Positions 34,236 through 44,122 of a stretch of DNA of 64,000 nucleotides are shown here, in pieces. The stretch's first letter is position 1. Each line of letters starts with the position of its first letter. Source of the stretch: Ischnura elegans. Its lineage: Eukaryota; Arthropoda; Insecta; Odonata; Coenagrionidae. The notes beneath the pieces were generated by a model. The model saw nothing but the letters and a program-made list of their open reading frames with translations, ran no database searches and had not been told where the DNA came from. Location of the stretch: positions 48,837,812 through 48,901,811 of the forward strand of contig NC_060259.1 of NCBI RefSeq assembly GCF_921293095.1, read 5' to 3'. A program made the position numbers and the translations under genes.

Positions 34236-34935
34236 ATATTAAAGGTAAATGTAGATGAAAAGTCAGGAAGTATTTATTCCACCTTGATAGCCGAGCACTT
34301 AACGCTTTATCTTCACACAAAAATAACAAATTTTCCAGAATGTTATCTCTTCCTAGGTCGCAATTGTGACTTCTTTCCTAGCATTCTTTAGATTAGTGAC
34401 GTGGGAGTACAAGTAGGCTGCCAAAAGGCACTTGCAATTTTCAACCATTTTGATTCACCCCTCCATAATGACCTACTTCTTACTCCATACTCTCTCCTAC
34501 TCTTCCCCCCTTTCCATTTGAAGCGAACACACTCCAAACGCCTTAGTGCAACCGTTATTCCGGACCCTCACTTCCGCATAACCATTCACTCACAGGTTGT
34601 GCGTCACTCACCACTTGAACGTCCTCACTTCTCACCCCGTACACCGAAACTTCACACGCTCATGCATTGTGTTCCATTTTGTTGTATTTTCTTCTTGATA
34701 TTATTACTTTGCGGTGTAGTGATGGTTGGTAATAACACAGTCAAGAAAGAACGACATTGAAACTTTTTTAAATTCCGCAGAATTAAAACACGCCTATCAT
34801 ATGGTGTTGCCATAACTATCATTTAAATTCTTAATAAAATCGAGGTTGAGGCAATTCGCACAAGCTATATGAAACGGCTTTGAAAATATGAAGAGTGTAT
34901 CAATAGGCATCGGCAAATCATAGGTCATAGAAAAA
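34236..34935. other. Unannotated gap between LINE relics
   Basis: The 119-codon plus-strand ORF at 34401-34760 has low-complexity proline/serine/leucine content, no recognisable domain and no homologue known to me. Nothing else was seen. Confidence 0.35.
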
Positions 34936-35870
34936 GCTAAATACGTGCTATCCAAGCTTGGTGCGATGCTTGGCAGTTAGAATTAAATTTGGAAAAATGC
35001 GTCGTAATGAATTTCTGGAAGAAGAATAACTCCCTACAGCGTAACTATATCATTCGCGGCACCCAATTAAATGCAGTTGAATCCGTGAAATATCTAGGCG
35101 TTAGACTCAATAATGATCTATCGTGGAATAAACATATTCGAGAAATAACCGGTCAAGCTAATCGTAAAATGGGTTTTGTTAAAAGAATATTAGGAAAGTG
35201 CGACGACAAAGTGAGAGAAATTAGCTACTTTTCCCTCGTTAGACCACATTTGGAATACGCTGCCAGTGTTTGGGACCCTCATGAAAAAGGCTTAATAACA
35301 GAGTTAGAACGCGTGCAAAGAAGAGCTGCCAGGTATGTGAAAGGTCGTTACGATAGTCTTGTTAGTGTAACTGACCTCTTAGATAAACTCGGTTGGGAAT
35401 CTCTGTCGGACCGTAGATTGAAAAGTAGACTAAACCTTTTAGATAAATTCAAGAGCAGTGTCTTTTCTGACGAAGTTAACCATATCTTGCGGACGCCAAC
35501 GTACAACGGAAAATCAGATCATATAAATAAAATAAGAGAGATAGATTGTAGAACAGACAGATTCCGAAAGTCATTTTTTCCACGATCAATAAGAGATTAT
35601 AACGGCAGCAATAGAACTCGTAAATAGATTGCATGGCTTGTAGTGTAGCCTACTAACCTATGTAAAACATAATGCATGTTTCTGAATTTCTATTCTATAT
35701 TCTATTTCTAACAGCATATAGTAGTATAGTTTGTTATTATACGGGACGTTTTTTGGACGGTGTGGTGTGCATGTGGGAGTCCAAATGCATGTTGCATGCT
35801 GGTGATTGATCACCCCCTGCCAAACACCCTAGAGGTGGCTCGTAGGGTATTATGTAGATGTAGATGTATC
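34936..35870 (+). mobile_element. LINE relic, best-preserved C-terminal half with 3' end
   Basis: Homology starts at AIQAWCDAWQLELNLEKC (about 34948) and runs unbroken through the ORF at 34989-35627. The 3' UTR follows, with the stem-loop (CCCTGCCAAACACCCTAGAG) and a TATTATGTAGATGTAGATGT tail at 35850-35868. It is 5'-truncated within the RT domain and is the youngest-looking copy. Confidence 0.85.
34989..35627 (+). pseudogene. LINE ORF2 C-terminal region (212 codons open)
   Basis: Reads VKYLGVRLNNDLSWNKHI (RT thumb region), FSLVRPHLEYAASVWDPH, VQRRAARYVKGRYDSLVSVT, LGWESLSDRRLKSRLNLL and IREIDCRTDRFRKSFFP, ending RDYNGSNRTRK and stop. Typical of RNA-directed DNA polymerases of jockey/CR1-type elements. 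The catalytic FADD block is missing because of 5' truncation, so it is a fragment despite the intact frame. The apparent initial Met is internal; the homologous frame opens upstream. Confidence 0.88.
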
Positions 35871-37289
35871 ATTCGGCATATGTTACAATTTTAATGTAAT
35901 CAGTATTCATATTTGAGTAAACAAACCAATGATTTAGTGGAGCCAACAATAATGAAAAAAAAGGATCACAATTATGAATTATGTCAAAACTGTTATAAAT
36001 GCTGTCACTGTTTACGAGAAAAAATGTGACTTTCGCTAGTTGGAGGACGTGCATTCCACGCAGAAAGACTTTTCCTTTTCTGCCCTTCTATGCAGTTTTC
36101 GTCACATTTAGAAGCTCAAATGGTATTTTAAAAGAAAATGAATAGACGCCCTTTGAGCTTGCTTTACCAGAAAAATAGTGACAAATGGGTTTTTACCTAT
36201 AAAAAACGCTTTAGCCGTGAAGTTCTTTGAAAATCTCCAAGCACCACGACACCCAACTCATCTATAAGGATTATTTTCAAACCAGAAAGTACTTGTACTG
36301 CATATCTACATGGTGAAAAAAATTGTGGCTTGTGAGTAGAAACGAAATATCTAGGCAAGAGATTGCAAAGGAAAGGAGACTTCAACGAGTGGGAATAAAG
36401 CAGTACGGAATATAGGACCCTTTAATGCAAGCTTAATGTAAACAGTGAGAGCAAAAAGTAGTCGGACGGCCCTCGTTCCCAGCTAAAATTGTTTTTTGAC
36501 TCTGTTTGTCTCCATCTTTGGACTCAACATGACTCTGGTATTATCATTGACTGCTCCAGTAAAGGTTTACAAATAGAAAGGACGGAAAAACTGACCCTAC
36601 TTCGCTAGAAATTGAGTTAAATAGACGAATATTTGCAAAAATTTTGCAATTTTATCCTTTTTGCACTCACTGTATAAGTATAATTATATCCACTGAAGGG
36701 GCAACAACCTGTTCCCTGTATAAGAGTCAGGTAGATTTGGGACGTGCCGCGATATTTGGGTTGAGTCGCTGCACGAAGTCTGGCCACCGCAACAACACCT
36801 TCGTTTAAACGACGCCGTGGCTTTGCATGGGAGGAATGGCACGAAGGCGAAAGACGGAAGAAGAGAGGAGGGGGAATTAGGAGGGAGGGGGCGAAGCAAG
36901 TGCGATTCTGAAGTTTAGATTGAGGTATGAACATTGAAAGCGCTGTTGAAATGGTCCCATTGAAAGTTGGAGCTTGGGTCCTTCCCAGAAGGAGTGCGAA
37001 CACAGAACAGATAGGACTTTCGGGGTTCCTAAAGTGACCTTGGCCTTATGCGTTCACACATCTATTCATTACGTCAACCAGCAACGAACTGCGGATGGTT
37101 TGTGGAATTTTTTTTGCCGAAATACATCATGATGATGATCATCATCCTAGTCGGGCCCATACATTCATTAGCATTCAAGCTGGTCGTCTTAAGTTCAAAT
37201 TAGATGAGATATTCATTAATGATCGTATCATTTTTATTCTCGAGTGAAAGGAAATCTCTCCCAAAAGTATAAATGGCCACGCGGTGTAC
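35871..37289. other. Unannotated sequence between LINE fragments
   Basis: The short minus-strand ORFs at 36617-37003 overlap one another in different frames across a GC-richer patch (36740-36900) and look non-coding. A short ATGATGATCATCATC palindrome lies at 37131-37145. Confidence 0.35.
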
Positions 37290-37390
37290 ATTTTGCGGTC
37301 CTCTAGCATGCTGCATGTTGGTAATTGATTAACCCCTGCCAAACACCCTAGAGGTGGCTTGCAGGGTGCTATGTAGATGTATATGTATAA
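37290..37390 (+). mobile_element. LINE 3' tail fragment
   Basis: ACCCCTGCCAAACACCCTAG then AGGTGGCTTGCAGGGTGCTA and TGTAGATGTATATG. Only the 3' end is present. Confidence 0.75.
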
Positions 37391-37819
37391 ATAAAGTATT
37401 CAAAATTCGTAAAATTTCTTATTTCAATTTACATGTTTGCAAAGAAAGTTAATTATTAATAAACACAAAGGTTTCATAGCAATATTTTTGATGCAGCGCT
37501 GCAGTCAAGAGGAGGCCATTACCCACTCGATACATCAGCTAAGGCCTAAAAAAAATCTATTACCTCTTGCGCGAGGAGTATATTTCTCCGGTAACGGATC
37601 ATTCGCTCTTAACTCATTCGTAATCCGTATATGTCCCAGACTTCGTAATTAAAAGGAGCGGGCGAAGGATCAGGGTGGCAAAACATTGGTCAAGGAGTGA
37701 GGTAAGGCTGCTTAATTTTGCCATTGCTTTTTAGTGCATACGTTGAGGAGATGGAAAGAGAGGCGTGCAGGCGTGGATGTGTACGACAAGTGCTGTGAGG
37801 AAAATAGTATGAGGATTAA

Positions 37820-38391
37820 TCCAAGGCCTCACTTAGAATATGCTGATAGCATGAGGGATCCTTTATGAAGTTGGACTGAAAGAGGAAATTAATGGAGTAC
37901 AGCGTAGGGTGGCCAGATTCGTAATGAGTAGTTACGACAAAAAGCGCAGCGTTTCAAATATTTTACGCGAATTAGGATGAGAATCTCTACAGGAGCGTAT
38001 ATCGATGCAACCTAGATACAGCCAAATGTGCTTAGTAGATTCGGAGAAGATATTTTAACAGACGAAGTGAAACATACCCAATGTCTACCGTCGTAATATG
38101 GTAGATATTAAAGATAGCAACGGTGTCTAAATTAATAGAATTAATAGCGTCGATCGCTAGGACGACTCATTTTGCATGATTTTTCGTCCATTGCTCTAAT
38201 CTTGCATGGGTTTTCTGTAGGAATTACTAATCATTGGCAATTTTTGTCTTTGCATGAATATACACGTATATTTTGCTATAACGCGTAATATTTCTATGAC
38301 CGTGCGGTGAGGATGTGGCGGTCGTCTTGCATGCTGCGTGTTGTTGATTGATCGCCCCAGACGTGGCTCGCAAAACACAAATTATGTGGTT
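37820..38391 (+). mobile_element. LINE relic, second subfamily
   Basis: Frames give RPHLEYADSMRDP, EEINGVQRRVARFVMSSYDK and LGWESLQERI-like blocks (LGWES..ER) with stops. The 3' UTR from about 38165 (ACTAATCATTGGCAA, GCATGAATAT) is shared with 41775-42290. The tail is abbreviated: GATCGCCCCAGACGTGGCTC. Confidence 0.7.
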
Positions 38392-38815
38392 GTACCCTGC
38401 AAGCCATCAACAGAGGTGTTTGGCAGGGGGCGGACCATCACCAACATGAAACTGAGGATTAAAATCCATCCACTAACATGCACTTCGCAACGTGCACCCC
38501 ACACATGAAACATAAGCTATGGTATTGATTCATATGATGCTTATGGAAAATCTGCCTATGGAGATAGAATATAATAAACATGCTATTAGAAATATTAAGA
38601 AAATTCAGGGACATTCATTAAGGAGTACATTAGTTAGTAAGCTACACTAACAGTCAACTTACCTATTTCTATCCGAACGCTGCCGCTATAGTTCCTCTTA
38701 CAGCCTCTTATCGATGGTGAAAAAACGACATTGTGAATCTATTTGTTCTACAACCTATCTCTCTTACTCTATTTATACGACCTGATCTACCGTAGTATGT
38801 TTATTTATATGACAA
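38392..38815 (-). mobile_element. LINE relic, C-terminus and 3' end
   Basis: The minus strand reads GRSDRINRVREIGCRTNRFT then MSFFHHR and stop, the C-terminus of the first subfamily. Its 3' end is at 38392-38450 (plus-strand CTGCAAGCCATCAACAGAGG). It lies head-on against the preceding plus-strand copy. Confidence 0.7.
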
Positions 38816-38938
38816 GATATCTTAGACCGTGCGGAGCGTATAATTGGTCCTCCTGCATGCTACATGTTGTTGATTGATCACCCCCTGCCAAACACCTTAG
38901 ATGTGGCTCGCAGGGTATTATGTAGAGGTAGATGTAGA
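38816..38938 (+). mobile_element. LINE 3' tail fragment
   Basis: CACCCCCTGCCAAACACCTT then AGATGTGGCTCGCAGGGTAT and TATGTAGAGGTAGATGTAGA. Tail only. Confidence 0.75.
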
Positions 38939-39171
38939 CAAAAGCTTTGGATGTAGCGAGTTTTTAGCGGGAAAACAACTGTTGAATAGAGTGTTAGCGT
39001 GAAGAATATTAGGTAAGCGTGGGAGGGTAAAGAATAGGTTTATAAAAAAAATGAAAGGGGGTAGGCCATATTGTAAATAGTATAGGAAAATCAAAATGGA
39101 GTGTGGATACGAGTCGAGTTGATCGAAAAAATACTCCTTGTTAACTTGTCTGAATCGGCTTAATACTTTAA

Positions 39172-39300
39172 TCATCTACGTAATATCTGCGAGCCACCTT
39201 TAGAGTGTTTGGTAGGGTGTGATCAATCACAAGCATGCAGCATACAATAGGATTCCTTCAATCACACCACATGATCCAAAGAACGATTTAATATGTAGTA
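39172..39300 (-). mobile_element. LINE 3' tail fragment
   Basis: Plus-strand ATCTGCGAGCCACCTTTAGA then GTGTTTGGTAGGGTGTGATCA is the reverse complement of the family end. Confidence 0.7.
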
Positions 39301-39792
39301 TGAAAACGACGTCATATGTACATGTGGGTAACATGAAAAAAAAATATAACTGGTGTAAAGAAAACGATATGAACGGGATATTTCTAGAAATGTGAGTGGC
39401 TTGAGGTTTTCATGCAGGCTCCACGAGAACGCAGAGGGCCACGAATTAAGCAATCCCGTCTAAATTTTCATCTCTTTCTGACCATGCTGACGTGGCTTGC
39501 GAGGGACGAGGACAATACCTTCGGCCGCGGTCCGTCGCTCCGGGCTTCCCTGAGGACGATTAGGAACCTTGTGAATAGCGGTGACGACACTACATTCGCG
39601 AACTAAGCGGACTTCCCAGCGAGGCCAACCCTCTCCCCGTCTCCCCTATGCCCAACGAAGGTATTCACGACCCCACCTTCCCCCGTCTACCAGGGAGTAA
39701 GGATACAATGAAAGGAAAGGGCGATAGTTTACCTTTATAAATGTAATATGGAGACCGTAAATGAGGCTAGCAGTCTTATGGGACACTTCCAG

Positions 39793-40050
39793 GGGCGGTC
39801 TGACTGGGTCGGCTCGTCGGCAATCGCCGAGGGCCTAGAGCACGGTCCCAAGCTTAGGGGGCCCCCACAACGCACGCGTCTATCGCGAAGCGTATATGAA
39901 AGATGTGATAAAAACTGACTCAGATTACTTAAGTCAAAGATTTTTCAATTATAAAAATCCTGCGTTTTCATTAGTTGCTTTATTTACAACATACTTAGTG
40001 GAAAAAGATAACACAAGTAAAATAAGGGTGCCAGAATATAAAAGAGAATA
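39793..40050 (+). repeat. Interspersed repeat family R2, copy 1 (hAT-like end)
   Basis: Starts CAGGGGCGG and runs through CGGCAATCGCCGAGGGCC, AGGGGGCCCCCA, GACTCAGATTA and AGTTGCTTTATTTACAA to CAGAATATAAAAG. All of these have counterparts in the same order at 43876-44122. The CAGGGGC opening suggests a hAT terminus. The far end is not located. Confidence 0.6.
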
Positions 40051-41499
40051 TAATAATTTTTAATTTTTTTGAAAAAAGGTTATTTTAGAGTTTTTTTTTT
40101 AGGTTTCAGTACAGTTTCAAGGAACAAATTCACCAAATTATTATTAGAGCCATAGTTGATTATTACATTTTATAAGATGTGAAATTCAAATTTTCATGGT
40201 ATCTATATTACGTAATTACTATTGTTTTTTTTAATTTTTTCTACTGTTAAGTTACATAATGGCGTCAAAATCCATTTCCGGACATGCAATTAACTAATAT
40301 TTTCCGTGGGAGGACGCCCGCATCCCTCGGTAAGGAGGGTGCCATCTTGAGCCCCTATGGAGGGCACCTAATCACCCCAGACCATCCCTGGACACGCGTA
40401 ATCCAAGAACTATTATTAAGAATTAATGTTATGTTGCCCTCGCTGTGGAATGACTCAAGCGCGGCGTTCATTGAGGTGTTTGAATTCCAATTCATGTCAA
40501 TTGCATTTTCATTTCTGCGACCCTTTTATGTGGTTCGAATTTATCTCAATTCTCCGGAATACATCAAAATAAGGCTTTTACATAGATAATATCAACAACT
40601 AACAATGTTAAATCGCACACTATCATGTTCTGGATAGGGGTAGCCTACACAGGTGGGACTCGAACCCACGACCTTTAGTGCGGTAGGCGAAGTCCCCCGC
40701 GGCCACCGCGTTATGAAAGATGTGTTAAACTTTGATTTAAAGATGATGCAAACATAAAATAAGTCCGATATCTTGGTACTCGGTGATTAATGCGCGTACT
40801 TTACTTACAGTCCGCCTGCCGAGAGTTGTCCGATGATAAGTAGAAGGGCCCAGTTCGGGGTAAGGGGGCGGTTGCCAGGTCTGAAAGGGAAACGCCTGCC
40901 TAACTTGTAAACAAAAAGCTTTCGTGAAGAAAGGAGCTGCAAGGGACGACGCGCGTGAGGGGCCCCTGGAAGAATCCCTTGCTTTGTTGATTCGAAGAAA
41001 GGGCTTGTTTTGGTGCAAGGTTCTTAGAGCAAAGGTTGCCTAATTCGCGACTCGGGCTCCCATTGGCTTGACGTCATTGACGACCCAACTTCCAGCGCCA
41101 TTTCTAATTCTAGCCTCTCCGCGGGCGTAACCATAGAGGTTACCTCTATGGGCGTAACTGCTCACCGCAGCGAGCTCTTGAAGTTACCGTCTATCGAAAA
41201 CTATAAGCCGAATTTTAAATTGAATGCCGATTTATGAAAATAATAATGTTAAGATTTATAAGAAGATAAATTAGTGTATTCAGATGCTATAATGTCCTGA
41301 TTAAGTGATGAAATGGGAAGGTGTGCGACAGTCTCGTCTAAGAACCTTGGTTTTGGTGGTTCAGGCTCATATGCATTTGACAACGTTGTATGACTAGGCG
41401 AGGGTGTAAGGTGCATTTGGAGGGCAGTGTTTGGCTGTAAAACGCGCTAGCGCGGGGTTCCTTTTCCGCTATCATCGGACAACTCTCGCCGGCCGAACT
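40051..41499. other. Unannotated sequence around a tRNA-like element
   Basis: Only the tRNA-like fragment at 40620-40712 is recognised. The ORFs at 40284-40589 (plus) and 40737-41018 (minus) show no domain. Confidence 0.35.
40620..40712 (-). mobile_element. tRNA-like SINE head or tRNA pseudogene (different family)
   Basis: The minus strand has an A-box-like TGGCCGCGGGGGAC near 40705-40692 and a perfect B-box GGTTCGAGTCC at 40666-40656 inside a good T-arm (GTGGGTTCGAGTCCCAC). The acceptor ends do not pair and no clean anticodon arm forms, so it is not a functional tRNA. Confidence 0.6.
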
Positions 41500-41765
41500 G
41501 TAATGGTATTTTGAGGAGGTGACCGACAGCTAAGGTCATTTGCGTCATGATGGAAGGGTAGGGACTAGGAAATAAAGATTAGAGAGAAACCCGGCGCCCG
41601 CATTAGCCTGCCCATAACGAAAGGACTCAAGGGGGCCACGGCTTATTGTACCATCCGACGAACGAAGAGTAGCGCTAGGAGTGTGTGTCCACACAAAATT
41701 CAAGCAGGGATCGGGCAGTCTCTGAAAAATCTCTGCCACCGCCGGGATTTGAACCCGGACACAAA
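41500..41765 (-). mobile_element. tRNA-derived SINE, copy 2 (head truncated)
   Basis: Same family as 28208-28515. The B-box (GGTTCAAATCC) is at 41755-41745 on the minus strand, followed by CGGCGGTGGCAGAG and the shared body. The A-box half is missing; the sequence changes at about 41762. Confidence 0.7.
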
Positions 41766-41774
41766 AAGTTAGGA

Positions 41775-42290
41775 TGTAAATCTTTACAATAGATCGAAGA
41801 ATATATAGGCTAATTTTTTTAGTAAATTTGAGGAAGTTATTTTCTCAGATGACGTGAAAAATTTACAACGTTTACCGTTTCACTATGGTAGACATGATTA
41901 CGAGAATCAAATAAAAGGAATAGACTGCAAAACATTAAATTTAAAATGTCATTTTTTCCTTGTACACCCGAGTGGAAAAGGTTAATGATAGGAACGCTGT
42001 CTCAATTAATAGCCTTTATAGTGTCACTCACTAATACGACTCATTGCATGTTTTTCATTCCACTTCGATTGTTCTAACCTTGCATGGATTTTTAACTATA
42101 GGTATTACTAATCATTGGCAAGATTTGTATTTGCATGAATATGCTCGAATTTTGCTATCATGAGCAATATTTCTATGACTGTACGGTTAGCATGTGGTGG
42201 TCCTCTTGCATACTGCATTTTGGTGATTGGTCACCCCCTGCCAAACACCCTAGAGGTTGCTTACAGGGTATTGTGTAGATGAATTGATGT
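41775..42290 (+). mobile_element. LINE relic, second subfamily, C-terminus and 3' end
   Basis: Reads FSKFEEVIFSDDVKNLQRLP then [20 protein letters not shown]. The 3' UTR is shared with 37820-38391, then CACCCCCTGCCAAACACCCT, AGAGGTTGCTTACAGGGTATT and GTGTAGATG. Confidence 0.75.
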
Positions 42291-43369
42291 GAATCCAACA
42301 CCACAACCACCGCACAAACCCAATTCCCCTCTTTATTCAAAAATCATACTGGCTCACGCTTCTCAAAATAGGATAAAAATAAGTTAATAATGCCTCAATG
42401 GGAAAAATAACAGAGCTGAAAGGTCAAAGAAAAATATCGTCAGTGCTGTCGGTTTGAAATACATTGCCAATTATAGACGTTACCAGAAAGATGCTAATCG
42501 AGTTAGCATCTATTTTATATTTTTGATGTATGCGTTCACCAGACTTTATTTCGATGAGTAACTGTTTGATGAAAGATTTCGTGAAATCTCATCGTGCATA
42601 GTTTACTAATTCCTTTCATTAACTACCTACTTATCCATTTTAATTATTTAACGGCACAGTATGGAGTAGCAATATGATGAACTTAGATATTCTCATCGTG
42701 GTAAATAAAACTCAAACATGTTTTAAACATGAAATTGGCATAAAATTTTATGTTTTAGTCCATGCAAATTTAGGATTTTGTAAAAGTTTACTTTGCAAGA
42801 ATTATTTTTAATAGAAACCTTCCATTTCACAATATTTGAAAAAAAAAACACTTCAGGAGATGTTACGAGACCTTCGACCAAAACTATTCTGTGCTGGGGT
42901 GGATAAATTTCATTGTTTTGGGAAGGGGGCGTGGTTTACTCTCCAGCCATTACATCTCACTGTGCCTTGGTAAAATGCAATGCCTTTCAGCAATAATGCG
43001 TCTCATTGTCTGGTCCGATATACACAGATAGACATGTGGTTTCAGATATTCATAATTTTTACCAATGAAAAAGCTCGCTTTCTGACTTGCAAAGATTTAG
43101 ATATCACTGGTATATATGTTCTAGAATAGTGAAAAAGCTAATCAGGCTAACTCTTTTCCAGAAATTAGTGGTTGGGTTTTTGGATTATTTGTCTTACAAG
43201 TTAGTATTGACATAGTGAATTTGGGATTATTTTCGTTACCTATGTGGCCAGTCCATAAATTGTTTTAACTGATCCTTTTTCATCTATTCTTTGGTGTGGC
43301 AGTAGTATGAACTGATACCACAAAATGAAATACCAACACCATAAACATTCAAACTCACTAAACATACTA
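42291..43369. other. AT-rich sequence without recognisable features
   Basis: No gene, RNA or repeat could be supported. Confidence 0.35.
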
Positions 43370-43377
43370 CAGACGGG

Positions 43378-43717
43378 CAGTGGGGCAGTGAGGGGGGGGG
43401 GGTTTGGGGGATAAACCCCCCCCCCCCAGAGCTCACAGAAATTTTTAAGTGATATCTATTTGACTTCATTGGATTAATATTGCTTGTAGAATAGTCTGAG
43501 GATTAATAAAATATCCCTTAGAAGGCCGTAAAAATCACCATTTTGAACCATTTATCTTAATTTTTTACGGCGTAAGGCCTCTGCACCACCCGCTTACCCT
43601 GGCGGGTATGCAGTACTATATATATATACCTATACCCCTATACCAAACCTAAAATTTATGGACAGGTATTAGTTGTGCCTGAAAACCCCCTAGCCTCAAT
43701 TCCTAGCTGTGCCCCTG
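43378..43717. mobile_element. hAT-like MITE, copy 1
   Basis: Starts CAGTGGGGCAGTG and ends GCCCCTG. It is flanked by CAGACGGG (43370-43377) and CAAACAGG (43718-43725), an 8-bp target duplication with two mismatches. The interior matches 53596-53890, including AGAAGGCCGTAAAAATCACC and GCTTACCCTGGCGGGTATGC. A G-run/C-run inverted pair lies near its left end (43393-43428). Confidence 0.7.
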
Positions 43718-43875
43718 CAAACAGGTACAGATGCTCAGCCAACCAAATGGTAGGTATAGAAATTAATTAGTTCATGATTTATTTGTGCATTCACTGAGAA
43801 TATTCTATCCCTCACCACTATGTGTGATAAATTTTTTGTGCATCTTGTACATATGAGGAGGGGATGCAGGGTGTG

Positions 43876-44122
43876 AACAGGGGCCGTTTAGCCAGGTCAG
43901 CTGGTCAGCAATCCTCAAGGGCCCTGACTTAAGGGGCCCCCAGCAATGCTGGTGTCTACTGTGAAGCAAGACTCAGATTAATTGAACAAAAGTTTTTTTA
44001 AATCATAAAATCCTTCATAATTTATTAAGTTGCTTTATTTACAAAATTCTTGCTTAAAAATAGTGTAGAAGATTGTATAAAAAAATTAATGAAATTAAAG
44101 GAGTCTGAATATAAAAGTGGGT
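43876..44122 (+). repeat. Interspersed repeat family R2, copy 2
   Basis: Starts CAGGGGCCG and matches 39793-40050 block by block (GGTCAGCAATCCTCAAGGGCC, AGGGGCCCCCAG, GACTCAGATTA, AGTTGCTTTATTTACAA, CTGAATATAAAAG). Confidence 0.6.

Noticed and set aside
34401-34760. 119-codon plus-strand ORF
   Set aside because: No domain; biased Leu/Ser/Pro/His content between LINE fragments; more likely chance.
40620-40712. Functional tRNA gene
   Set aside because: A and B boxes are present, but the acceptor and anticodon arms do not pair, so it is treated as a SINE or pseudogene.
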